Shown here: positions 1 to 6,794 of the stretch, one piece after another | How the letters are laid out: every line of letters starts with the position of its first letter | How positions within the stretch are numbered: the stretch's first letter is position 1 | Source: JAVJUS01 sp040220455 | Lineage (GTDB): Bacteria; Pseudomonadota; Alphaproteobacteria; DSM-16000; Inquilinaceae | Length of the DNA: 7,439 nt | NCBI GenBank assembly: GCA_040220455.1 | Contig: JAVJUS010000116.1 | Coordinates: 1 to 7,439, forward strand | Direction: 5' to 3' | Position numbers and translations under genes: made by a program | Notes under the pieces: model-generated | Databases searched by the model: none | What the model saw: only the letters and a program-made list of their open reading frames with translations | What the model was told of the DNA's origin: nothing

Positions 1-1502
1 AGCGATCGGGTCGGCGGCAGCAGGACCTCGGCCCCGGCGCCCCGGAAGGCGACCAGCGCCACCCGGTCGCGCCGGGCGTAACTGTCGGCGAGCAGCCGCT
101 CGACCGCGCCCTTGGCCTCGGCCAGCCGCTCCAGCGCCGCCGAGCCCGAGGCGTCGACGGCGAAGACGGTCACGCTCTCCGCCCGGTCCTTGAGCCGCTT
201 GACCCGGAAGTCGTCGCGCCGGACCTCGATCCGGCGGCGGCCCTCGGGCGCCGGGCCGGGCCCGTCCGGCCGGCGCAGCCGCTGCCAGGGCGCGGCGGCC
301 TTGAGCGTCTCGATCACGTCGAGCCGGGCGCCACTGCGCGGATCGCCCCGCCGGACGCCGATCGGCCGGCCGCGCCGGGGGCCGGTCCGCTTCGACCCCG
401 CCCGGCCGCCGCCGCCCGGCCCGCGGCCCGCGTCCGCGCGCGCCAGCCGGGCCAGCAGATCCGGCGGCAGCGCGGCCTGCGCCGCCTCCAGCACCACGTC
501 CTCCAGCGGCCGGTCGGGATCGCCCTCCTCGCGGTCGTCGTCCTCCCGGTCACCCCCCTCCGTCGGCGACTCCTCATGCGGCTCGCCCGGCTCGTCATCC
601 GGATCGTCCTCGGCGGTATCCGGATCGGACTCGGCCTCCGGCTCCTCGCCCTCCGGCGGCGGCGGGAGACGTGTCGCGCGTGGCGAAAGGACGAGCCGGG
701 CGGCCAGCGCGGCGTCCTCCTCCTCCACCGCGTCCCGGCCGGCCAGCGCGGCGGCGGCGCGCGCGGCCCGGAGCGCCAGCAGCGGCGCGCGCAGCGAGGC
801 GATGCCGAGCGCCATGGCCGTGGCGATCAGCGCCTCCACCGTCTCCTCGCCGGCGGCAACATCCGCCAGCCGTTCCCGCGCCGCGATGACGTCGCCGGCG
901 TCCAGCGCCAGATCGGGCAGGTCGCCCAGCGCGACCGGGCGGAGATCGACGTGGAAGGCCAGCCGGTCCATGAGCGAGGACGGCGGCCGGGCCTCGTCTT
1001 CGACGCTCTCGTCGAGCGCGACCACGCCCAGCCGCGCGGCGGGCCGGTCGGCGATGCCGTCGCGCTCCAGGACCACCTCGCCATGATCGACGGCGGCGGC
1101 GACGGCCGAGACGGCGCGGGCCTCCAGCCGCTCCGCCATGGCGAGCACGGCGACTCCGCCGTCGCATTCGGCGAGCAGGCCGCGCGACGCGACCGGGCGG
1201 CCGGCGGAGAGCGTTGCCGCCAGGTCGAGGCCGCCCAGCAGCCGGTCCTCGGCGACATGGCAGGGAATGCGCCGCCAGGGCCGGTCCGGCGGCATCAGCC
1301 GGCGCACCGCGGAGAGCCAGCGGTCCCGCACCGGCCCGGCATGGCCGCGCGCCACGATGCCGCCGAGCCCCGCGGGGTCGACGGCGAACAGCGCGGCCGC
1401 GCCCGCCGCTACGCTCCCGGTCGCGACGCCCCCGGTCGCGGCTTCGTCCGGACCCGGCTCGTCGAGACCCGGTGGTGCCGGCGGGGCGGCGGCGAGGCTC
1501 AT
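1..1502 (-). CDS. bchD: Magnesium chelatase subunit BchD (C-terminus cut by window edge)
   Basis: BchD is the non-catalytic AAA+ subunit of magnesium chelatase. It forms a ring complex with BchI and links ATP hydrolysis to Mg2+ insertion into protoporphyrin IX by BchH, in the cytoplasm. The frame is open from an ATG at 1502 to the left edge (500 codons). The N-terminal part, roughly residues 1-270, is AAA+-like, but its P-loop is degenerate (GHAGPVRDR near residues 53-61, with no GKS/T), as is usual for BchD. It also carries GVVALDES and LMDRLAFHVDL segments typical of the family. An acidic, proline-rich linker follows at about residues 278-332. Then comes a basic stretch leading into GARLDVIETLKAAAPWQR, a BchD signature. 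The C-terminal VWA domain has the MIDAS motif D450-A-S452-G-S454 and ends in view at LLPPTRS, whose Thr498 may be another metal ligand. Family members are about 560-600 residues, so some 60-100 are missing. The ATG overlaps the bchI stop (ATGA); a GGGGAAG about 10 nt upstream, inside bchI, could be its ribosome site. Identity is very secure. Confidence 0.95.
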   Translation of the reverse strand, partial: MSLAAAPPAPPGLDEPGPDEAATGGVATGSVAAGAAALFAVDPAGLGGIVARGHAGPVRDRWLSAVRRLMPPDRPWRRIPCHVAEDRLLGGLDLAATLSAGRPVASRGLLAECDGGVAVLAMAERLEARAVSAVAAAVDHGEVVLERDGIADRPAARLGVVALDESVEDEARPPSSLMDRLAFHVDLRPVALGDLPDLALDAGDVIAARERLADVAAGEETVEALIATAMALGIASLRAPLLALRAARAAAALAGRDAVEEEDAALAARLVLSPRATRLPPPPEGEEPEAESDPDTAEDDPDDEPGEPHEESPTEGGDREDDDREEGDPDRPLEDVVLEAAQAALPPDLLARLARADAGRGPGGGGRAGSKRTGPRRGRPIGVRRGDPRSGARLDVIETLKAAAPWQRLRRPDGPGPAPEGRRRIEVRRDDFRVKRLKDRAESVTVFAVDASGSAALERLAEAKGAVERLLADSYARRDRVALVAFRGAGAEVLLPPTRS

Positions 1503-2527
1503 GCGGCGAAGACTTCCCCGACCGCCCGGTCGACGCGGACGGTCGAGCCCGACTCGTCGAGCGGGTCGCGGCGCAGGCGATGGCGCAGCGCCAGCGGCGC
1601 CACCCGACGGAGCTGGTCGTCGCCGACGACCGCCTCGCCGTCGAGCGCCGCCAGCGCCCGCGCGGCGCGCATCAGGGTGAGCTCGCCACGCAGCCCGTCG
1701 GTGCCGAGCGCGAGGCACAGCCGTGCCGCGCGCTCCAGCGCCGCATCGGGGACCTCGACCGTGCCGACCGCCTTGCGCGCGGCGACCAGCCGGCGGCGCA
1801 GCTTGGCCTCGGCCTTGGCCCAGTGCTCGGCGAAGCCGGCCGGGTCGCGCTCGAAGGCGTCGCGCCGGCGGACGACCTCGATGCGGGTCTTCAGGTCCTC
1901 CGGCGTGCGCACCTCGACCGACAGGCCGAACCGGTCCAGGAGCTGGGGCCTGAGCTCCCCCTCCTCCGGATTGCCGCTGCCGATCAGGACGAAGCGCGCC
2001 GGATGGCGCACGCTCAGCCCCTCGCGCTCGACCAGGTTCTCGCCCGTGGCGGCGACGTCGAGCAGCAGGTCGACCAGATGGTCCTCCAGCAGATTCACCT
2101 CGTCGATGTAGAGGAAGCCGCGATGGGCGCGGGCGAGCAGCCCGGGCTCGAACGCCTTCTCGCCATGGGCCAGCGCGCGCTCCAGGTCGAGCGCGCCGAC
2201 CACCCGGTCCTCGGTCGCGCCGAGCGGCAGGTCGACCACGGGCACCGGGGCCTTGCGCGTCTTCACCTTGCCCTTGGCGTCGCGCACCGGGCAGTCCTCC
2301 GGACAGGCCGAGCGATCGCCCTCCGGGTCGCAGCCGTAGCGGCAGTCGGCGATCGCCTGCATCGGCGGCAGCAGCGCGGCAAGCGCGCGCACCGTCGTCG
2401 ACTTGCCGGTTCCCCGGTCGCCGAAGACCAGCACGCCGCCGACGGCGGGATCGATCGCGGCGATCAGGATAGCGAGCTTCATCTCGTCCTGGCCGACGAT
2501 GGCGGAGAACGGAAAGGGCGTCGACAT
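1499..2527 (-). CDS. bchI: Magnesium chelatase ATPase subunit BchI
   Basis: BchI is the AAA+ ATPase of magnesium chelatase. With BchD it powers Mg2+ insertion into protoporphyrin IX bound to BchH, the step that commits porphyrin to bacteriochlorophyll. The protein is 342 residues, the usual length for the family. Seen directly: FPFSAIVGQDEMKLAIL at the N-terminus, Walker A GDRGTGKST (residues 36-44, Lys42), PVVDLPLGATEDRVVGALD (96-114), Walker B FLYIDE (138-143), sensor-1 region GSGNPEEGELRPQLLDRFG (183-201), and C-terminal GLRGELTL and LRRDPLDESG segments. Between Walker A and the PVVDLPLG block lies a four-cysteine cluster (Cys62, 66, 75, 79). I chose the ATG at 2527 because family homology begins right there; the open frame continues to 2716, but that extension is Arg/Pro/Ala-rich and unlike any BchI. 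A GAGG sits only about 2 nt before the ATG, so the ribosome site is weak or poorly spaced. bchI is first in its transcription unit and overlaps bchD by 4 bp. Confidence 0.96.
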   Translation of the reverse strand: MSTPFPFSAIVGQDEMKLAILIAAIDPAVGGVLVFGDRGTGKSTTVRALAALLPPMQAIADCRYGCDPEGDRSACPEDCPVRDAKGKVKTRKAPVPVVDLPLGATEDRVVGALDLERALAHGEKAFEPGLLARAHRGFLYIDEVNLLEDHLVDLLLDVAATGENLVEREGLSVRHPARFVLIGSGNPEEGELRPQLLDRFGLSVEVRTPEDLKTRIEVVRRRDAFERDPAGFAEHWAKAEAKLRRRLVAARKAVGTVEVPDAALERAARLCLALGTDGLRGELTLMRAARALAALDGEAVVGDDQLRRVAPLALRHRLRRDPLDESGSTVRVDRAVGEVFAA

Positions 2528-2628
2528 GACCTCGACCGGCCGGCACCGGATCAACGGGACAGGCCCCGGCGGGCCGACGCGCCCGGGGCGATCCACCCGG
2601 CGCCCCTTACGGACCGCCGCGCGACGCG

Positions 2629-2658
2629 AGAATGCGGCACCTCGCGGGCCGGGATCAA
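2629..2658 (-). promoter_or_regulatory. Weak candidate sigma-70 promoter for bchI
   Basis: Read on the minus strand, TTGATC (2658-2653; four of six matches to TTGACA) lies 18 bp upstream of CATTCT (2634-2629; three of six matches to TATAAT). Transcription would begin near 2622 and leave a leader of about 95 nt before the bchI ATG. These are among the few A/T-richer spots in the intergenic region, which makes them stand out, but the match is poor and could be chance. Confidence 0.2.
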
Positions 2659-2724
2659 GCGGCGCGGGTGGCGCGGCACGGCGACGCCGCCGCGCCGCGC
2701 CCGCGCTTCCGCCCACCTAGGCAG

Positions 2725-2738
2725 GAGCGCGCGCGCTC
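2725..2738. repeat. Perfect 14-bp palindrome GAGCGCGCGCGCTC
   Basis: The sequence equals its own reverse complement over all 14 bases and has an uninterrupted GC alternation of 10 bases at its centre (2727-2736). It is about 40 bp upstream of the glgX start, where an operator for the glgX-treZ-treY group could sit. No regulator family is recognised from it. In such GC-rich DNA a CG-alternating palindrome may also be chance, so the function is open. Confidence 0.4.
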
Positions 2739-2767
2739 GTGTAGGGTCGGGCTCTCAGCTCCGACAT

Positions 2768-2773
2768 GGAAAG
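2768..2773 (+). promoter_or_regulatory. Ribosome binding site of glgX
   Basis: GGAAAG lies 5 nt before the ATG at 2779, a modest Shine-Dalgarno match. It supports this start over the in-frame ATG at 2632, which has no comparable motif and would add 49 Arg/Ala-rich residues unlike the family. Confidence 0.55.
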
Positions 2774-2778
2774 CCCGA

Positions 2779-4938
2779 ATGGCCGCGACCCCGCGCGTAC
2801 TGCCCGGCACGCCCTATCCGCTCGGTGCCACCTGGGAGGGGTCGGGCACCAACTTCGCCCTCTTCTCCGCCCATGCCGAGAAGGTGGAGCTGTGCCTGTT
2901 CGACGAACGCGGCCGGCGCGAGGAGCACCGCATCGCGCTGCCGGAGATGACGCACGAGATCTGGCACGGCTACCTGCCCGACGTGCGGCCGGGCCAGCTC
3001 TACGGCTATCGCGTCCACGGCCCCTACGCGCCGGAGGCGGGCCACCGCTTCAATCCGAACAAGCTGCTCGTCGACCCCTACGCCAAGGCCCTGGCCGGCC
3101 GGCTGAACTGGCACGACGCCGTCTTCGGCTACCGCATCGGCCATGCCGACGGCGACCGTTCCTTCGACAAGCGCGACAGCGCGCGCCACGTGCCCAAGGG
3201 CGTGGTCATCGACCCGGCCTTCACCTGGGGCCGCGAGCGCCCGGAGCCGCGGCCCTGGCACGAGAGCATCTTCTACGAGATGCATGTCCGGGGCATGACC
3301 ATGCGCCACCCGGGGGTCCCGTCCCAGCTCCGCGGCACCGTCGGCGCCCTGTCGCGCGAGCCGGTGGTCGACTATCTGCGCGGCCTGGGGATCACGGCGG
3401 TCGAGCTGCTGCCCGTCCACGCCTTCGTCCACGACCGCACCCTGACCGACAAGGGATTACGGAACTACTGGGGCTACAACTCGCTCGGCTTCTTCGCCCC
3501 GCACCCCGAGTACATCGGGCGCGGCGGCATCGACGAGTTCAAGACCTTCGTCCAGGTCATGCACGACAACGACATCGAGGTCATTCTCGATGTCGTCTAC
3601 AACCACACGGCCGAGGGCAACCATATGGGCCCGACGCTGAGCTTTCGCGGCATCGACAACAAATCCTATTACTATCTGGTCGATGGCGACGAGCGCTACT
3701 ACAACGACTTTACCGGCACGGGCAACGCCCTGGAACTGCGCCACCCCGCCGTCCTGCGCATGGTCACCGATTCCCTGCGCTACTGGCTGGAGGACATGAA
3801 GGTCGACGGCTTCCGCTTCGACCTGGCGACCACGCTCGCCCGGGTGAACGGCCACTTCGACGCGCATGCCGGCTTCCTCGACGCGGTCGCCCAGGACCCG
3901 AGCCTGGCCCGAGCGAAGCTGATCGCCGAGCCCTGGGATACCGGCGACGGCGGCTACCGCGTCGGGTCCTTCCCGCCCGGCTGGGCCGAATGGAACGACA
4001 CCTACCGCGACACCGTCCGCCGCTTCTGGAAAGGCGATTCGGGCCTGGTTCCGGAGCTGGCCTCGCGCCTGTCCGGCTCTTCGGACATCTACGACCATCG
4101 CGGCCGCCGGCCCTGGGCCAGCGTCAACTTCGTCACCGCCCATGACGGCTTCACCCTGCGCGACCTGGTCAGCTACGACCACAAGCACAACGAGGCCAAC
4201 GGCGAGGACAACCGCGACGGCACGGACAACAATCACAGCTGGAATCACGGGATCGAGGGACCGACCGACGATCAAGCCGTCTTCGCCCTCCGGCTCAAGC
4301 AGCGCATGAACATGATGGCGACGCTCCTGCTCTCCCAGGGCGTGCCGATGATGGTGGCGGGGGACGAGTTCGGGCGTACCCAGCAGGGCAACAACAATGC
4401 CTATTGCCAGGACAACGAGATCTCCTGGATCGACTGGTCGGCGCTCGAGGGCGAGGACGGCCAGCTCATGCACGCCTTCACCCGGCGCCTCATCGCGCTG
4501 CGCCGCGACCATGTCGTCTTCCACCGCAGCCGCTTCTTCCACGGCAGGATCATTCCGGGGACGGAGGTCGCCGACGTGGTCTGGCTGCGCCCCGACGGCG
4601 AGGCGATGACCGAGGACGACTGGCAGGTCGGCCATGCCCGCACGCTCGGCATGCTGATCAGCGGCGAGGCCGGCCTCGCCCATCTGACCGAGCGGGGCGT
4701 GCCGGAGCCAGACGACACGTTCTGCCTCCTGCTCAACGCCGGCGACGAGCCGATCGACTACACCCTGCCGGAGCCCGAGCCGATCACCGGCTGGTCGGTC
4801 GTCTTCGACACCGCCGCCGAGCGCGTGCCGGGACGCACCGAGCCCTCGGCCGCGCCGCTGCGCCTGGAGCCCCGCTCGACCGTGCTGCTGCGCCGCCTGC
4901 CCGATGCCGAGCAGGCCGCCCGGGAGATCGGCGCATGA
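2779..4938 (+). CDS. glgX: Glycogen debranching enzyme GlgX (TreX-type)
   Basis: GlgX hydrolyses alpha-1,6 branch points in glycogen, mainly on short outer chains left by phosphorylase, and releases malto-oligosaccharides in the cytoplasm. The product is 719 residues, at the upper end of the usual range. The N-terminal CBM48-like beta domain (about residues 8-110) begins PYPLGATWEGSGTNFALFS and includes GYRVHGPYAPEAGHRFNP. The GH13 barrel shows all four conserved regions: DVVYNH (271-276), DGFRFD with nucleophile Asp348, AEPWD with acid/base Glu384, and AHDGF with His455 and Asp456. DEFGRTQQGNNNAYCQDN is a GlgX/TreX hallmark. No signal peptide is seen. The gene heads a unit with treZ and treY, overlapping treZ by ATGA. 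This context suggests that its products feed the TreYZ trehalose route, as for enzymes called TreX elsewhere. Isoamylase is the closest alternative function; the neighbourhood and the hallmark motif favour GlgX/TreX. Confidence 0.96.
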   Translation: MAATPRVLPGTPYPLGATWEGSGTNFALFSAHAEKVELCLFDERGRREEHRIALPEMTHEIWHGYLPDVRPGQLYGYRVHGPYAPEAGHRFNPNKLLVDPYAKALAGRLNWHDAVFGYRIGHADGDRSFDKRDSARHVPKGVVIDPAFTWGRERPEPRPWHESIFYEMHVRGMTMRHPGVPSQLRGTVGALSREPVVDYLRGLGITAVELLPVHAFVHDRTLTDKGLRNYWGYNSLGFFAPHPEYIGRGGIDEFKTFVQVMHDNDIEVILDVVYNHTAEGNHMGPTLSFRGIDNKSYYYLVDGDERYYNDFTGTGNALELRHPAVLRMVTDSLRYWLEDMKVDGFRFDLATTLARVNGHFDAHAGFLDAVAQDPSLARAKLIAEPWDTGDGGYRVGSFPPGWAEWNDTYRDTVRRFWKGDSGLVPELASRLSGSSDIYDHRGRRPWASVNFVTAHDGFTLRDLVSYDHKHNEANGEDNRDGTDNNHSWNHGIEGPTDDQAVFALRLKQRMNMMATLLLSQGVPMMVAGDEFGRTQQGNNNAYCQDNEISWIDWSALEGEDGQLMHAFTRRLIALRRDHVVFHRSRFFHGRIIPGTEVADVVWLRPDGEAMTEDDWQVGHARTLGMLISGEAGLAHLTERGVPEPDDTFCLLLNAGDEPIDYTLPEPEPITGWSVVFDTAAERVPGRTEPSAAPLRLEPRSTVLLRRLPDAEQAAREIGA
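4922..4927 (+). promoter_or_regulatory. Ribosome binding site of treZ within the glgX end
   Basis: GGGAGA ends 7 nt before the treZ ATG at 4935, a good Shine-Dalgarno match placed inside the last glgX codons. With the ATGA overlap it fixes the treZ start and fits reinitiation by ribosomes finishing glgX. Confidence 0.6.
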
Positions 4939-6794
4939 GCCCGAACGACGCGGGCGCCCCGGCCTTCCGCTTCGGACCGGCGATCGAGCCGGGCGGCGTG
5001 CGCTTCCGGCTGTGGGCGCCGGCGGCCGAGGCCGTGGCCGTCATCCTCGCTCCCGATACCGGAGCCGAAACCCGCCACCCGCTGGCCCCGCAGGGCGACG
5101 GCTGGTTCGAGGCGCTGGTAGCCGAAGCGGGACCCGGCACCGACTACCTGTTCGACACCGGCCACGACCTGCGCGTGCCCGATCCCGCCTCCCGCTTCCA
5201 GGCAGCCGACGCGCTGGGCCCCAGCCGCGTCATCGACCCGGACGACCACGTCTGGCGGGAGACGGGGTGGGCCGGCCGGCCCTGGGCGGAGACGGTGATC
5301 TACGAGTTGCATGTCGGCACCTTCTCGCCCGAAGGCACCTTCGACGGCGTGCGCGAACGCCTCGACCACCTGGTCGACCTGGGCGTCACGGCGATCGAGC
5401 TGATGCCCGTCGCCGACTTCCCCGGCGCGCGCAACTGGGGCTATGACGGCGTCCTGCCCTTCGCGCCGGACTCGGCCTACGGTACGCCGCAGGACCTGAA
5501 GCGCCTGATCGACGCGGCGCATGGCCGGGGGCTTATGGTCTTCCTCGACGTGGTCTACAACCACTTCGGGCCCGAGGGGAACTTCCTCCACGCCTACGCC
5601 CCGGCCTTCTTCACCGACCGGCACGAGACGCCCTGGGGCTCGGCGATCGACTTCTCCCGGCCGGCCGTGCGCCGGTTCTTCGTCGAGAACGTGCTCTACT
5701 GGCTGGACGAGTACCGCTTCGACGGCCTGCGCTTCGACGCCGTCCACGCCATCCTGGACGACGAGCCGACCCATATCCTCGAGGAGATCGCCACGACCGC
5801 CCGCGCGACGATCGATCCGGCCCGGCACATCCATCTGGTGCTCGAGAACGACGCCAACGAGGCCCGACGCCTGCGCCCGGGCCCGGAGGGCGGTCCGGGC
5901 CGGTCGACCTACGAGGCGCAGTGGAACGACGACTGGCACCATGTCGCCCATGTGCTGCTGACCGGGGAGTCGGGCGGCTACTACGGCGACTACGCCGACG
6001 CGCCGCGCGACCGGATGATCCGCGCGATGGGCCAGGGCTTCGTCTATCAGGGCGAGCCCTCGCCCCATCGCGGCGGCGCGGCGCGGGGCGAGCCGAGCGC
6101 CGATCTGCCGCCGACCGCCTTCGTCGACTTCGTCCAGAACCACGACCAGATCGGCAACCGCGCCTTCGGCGACAGGCTGACCACGCTGGCCGAGCCGCGG
6201 GCGCTGGAGGCGATGACGGCGCTGCTGCTGCTCGCTCCCTCCCCGCCGCTGCTCTTCATGGGGGAAGAGTGGGGCACGCGCCGGCCGTTCCTCTTCTTCT
6301 GCGACTTCCACGACGCGCTCGCCGACGCGGTACGCGAGGGCCGCCGGCGGGAGTTCGAGAGCTTCCCCGACTTCGCCGACCCGAAGGCGCGCGAGGCGAT
6401 CCCGGACCCCAACGACCCGGCGACGGCGGAGGCTTCCCGCCTCGACTGGGCCGAGCGCGACGCGCCGGAGCATGCCCGCCGGCTCGGCCTGACGCGGGCG
6501 CTGCTGGGCCTGCGGGCACGCGAGGTCGTGCCGCTGATCCCCGGCCTCGGCCGGCCGACGGTCGCGCCGCTGGGCGAGACGGGCCTGCGCGGCGACTGGC
6601 CGCACGCGACCGCCGGCGGGCTGACGGTCGTGTGCAACCCGTCCCCGGCGCCGGTCGCGCTCGACGTGCTGATCGAGGGGCGGCCGCTCCACGCCTCCGA
6701 CCCGGAGGCGGACGTCTCGGGCGCGGCGGACTCCGCGATCCCCGGCTGGACGACGATCTGGTGGCGCCGGCCGCCGGGCAGCGTGGCGCCATGA
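4935..6794 (+). CDS. treZ: Malto-oligosyltrehalose trehalohydrolase TreZ
   Basis: TreZ hydrolyses the alpha-1,4 bond next to the terminal trehalose unit of malto-oligosyltrehalose, releasing free trehalose and a shortened oligosaccharide that TreY can use again. The protein is 619 residues, normal for the family. An N-terminal E-set/CBM48-like domain (about residues 8-95) begins FRFGPAIEPGGVRFRLWAP. The GH13 barrel follows, with YELHVGTFSPEGTFDG, DVVYNHFGPEGNFL (from Asp205), DGLRFDAVH (nucleophile Asp268), LVLENDANEA (acid/base Glu304) and VQNHDQIGN (His403, Asp404). LLFMGEEWG and FLFFCDFHD near residues 440-460 are typical of TreZ and separate it from the related branching enzyme GlgB. There is no signal peptide, so it is cytoplasmic. 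The ATG lies in an ATGA overlap with glgX, and its stop lies in an ATGA overlap with treY. The open frame runs further upstream inside glgX, but that part is out-of-frame glgX sequence. Confidence 0.96.
   Translation: MSPNDAGAPAFRFGPAIEPGGVRFRLWAPAAEAVAVILAPDTGAETRHPLAPQGDGWFEALVAEAGPGTDYLFDTGHDLRVPDPASRFQAADALGPSRVIDPDDHVWRETGWAGRPWAETVIYELHVGTFSPEGTFDGVRERLDHLVDLGVTAIELMPVADFPGARNWGYDGVLPFAPDSAYGTPQDLKRLIDAAHGRGLMVFLDVVYNHFGPEGNFLHAYAPAFFTDRHETPWGSAIDFSRPAVRRFFVENVLYWLDEYRFDGLRFDAVHAILDDEPTHILEEIATTARATIDPARHIHLVLENDANEARRLRPGPEGGPGRSTYEAQWNDDWHHVAHVLLTGESGGYYGDYADAPRDRMIRAMGQGFVYQGEPSPHRGGAARGEPSADLPPTAFVDFVQNHDQIGNRAFGDRLTTLAEPRALEAMTALLLLAPSPPLLFMGEEWGTRRPFLFFCDFHDALADAVREGRRREFESFPDFADPKAREAIPDPNDPATAEASRLDWAERDAPEHARRLGLTRALLGLRAREVVPLIPGLGRPTVAPLGETGLRGDWPHATAGGLTVVCNPSPAPVALDVLIEGRPLHASDPEADVSGAADSAIPGWTTIWWRRPPGSVAP

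Larger units (their letters stand above)
2528..2778. promoter_or_regulatory. Divergent intergenic control region between bchI and glgX
   Basis: These 251 bp separate two genes that start in opposite directions, so promoters for both groups should lie here (inference). By eye it is about as GC-rich as the genes, with no convincing small ORF. I looked for TGT-N12-ACA (the PpsR/CrtJ site that represses many pigment genes) and for GGAAC-N16/17-CGTT (the EcfG general-stress promoter that often drives trehalose genes in alphaproteobacteria) and saw neither. What it does contain is a weak sigma-70-like pair facing bchI, a 14-bp palindrome on the glgX side, and a short GGCCC/GGGCC hairpin at 2562-2575 that is unremarkable at this GC content. 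Confidence 0.6.

Noticed and set aside
1..1502. The chelatase-like pair as cobaltochelatase CobS/CobT or another MoxR-VWA system
   Set aside because: The Walker A/B context of BchI, the BchD acidic linker, the GARLDVIETLKAAAPWQR segment and the MIDAS context match magnesium chelatase; CobS and CobT have different signatures.
2562..2575. GGCCC-CGGC-GGGCC hairpin as a terminator or operator
   Set aside because: The stem is only 5 bp, there is no T-run, and it lies between two divergent starts where no transcript needs to end. Such stems are frequent by chance at this GC content.
2528..2716. An N-terminal extension of bchI by 63 residues to an upstream ATG
   Set aside because: The added residues are Arg/Pro/Ala-rich and unlike any BchI; family homology starts immediately after the ATG at 2527.
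2632..2778. Earlier glgX start at 2632, and the out-of-frame ATG at 2766
   Set aside because: The extension from 2632 is not GlgX-like. The ATG at 2766 opens a different frame and overlaps the glgX ribosome site. The start at 2779 gives the expected N-terminus.
576..2950. Long plus-strand open frames (576-2111 and 1214-2950) opposite bchD and bchI
   Set aside because: They are Arg/Ala/Pro/Gly-rich, show no family motif and lie antisense to unmistakable bchD/bchI coding sequence. Long antisense frames are expected where stop codons are rare because of high GC.
4935..6794. treZ as a glycogen branching enzyme (GlgB)
   Set aside because: DVVYNHFGPEGNFL, LVLENDANEA and LLFMGEEWG, with treY directly downstream, are TreZ features; GlgB differs at these motifs.
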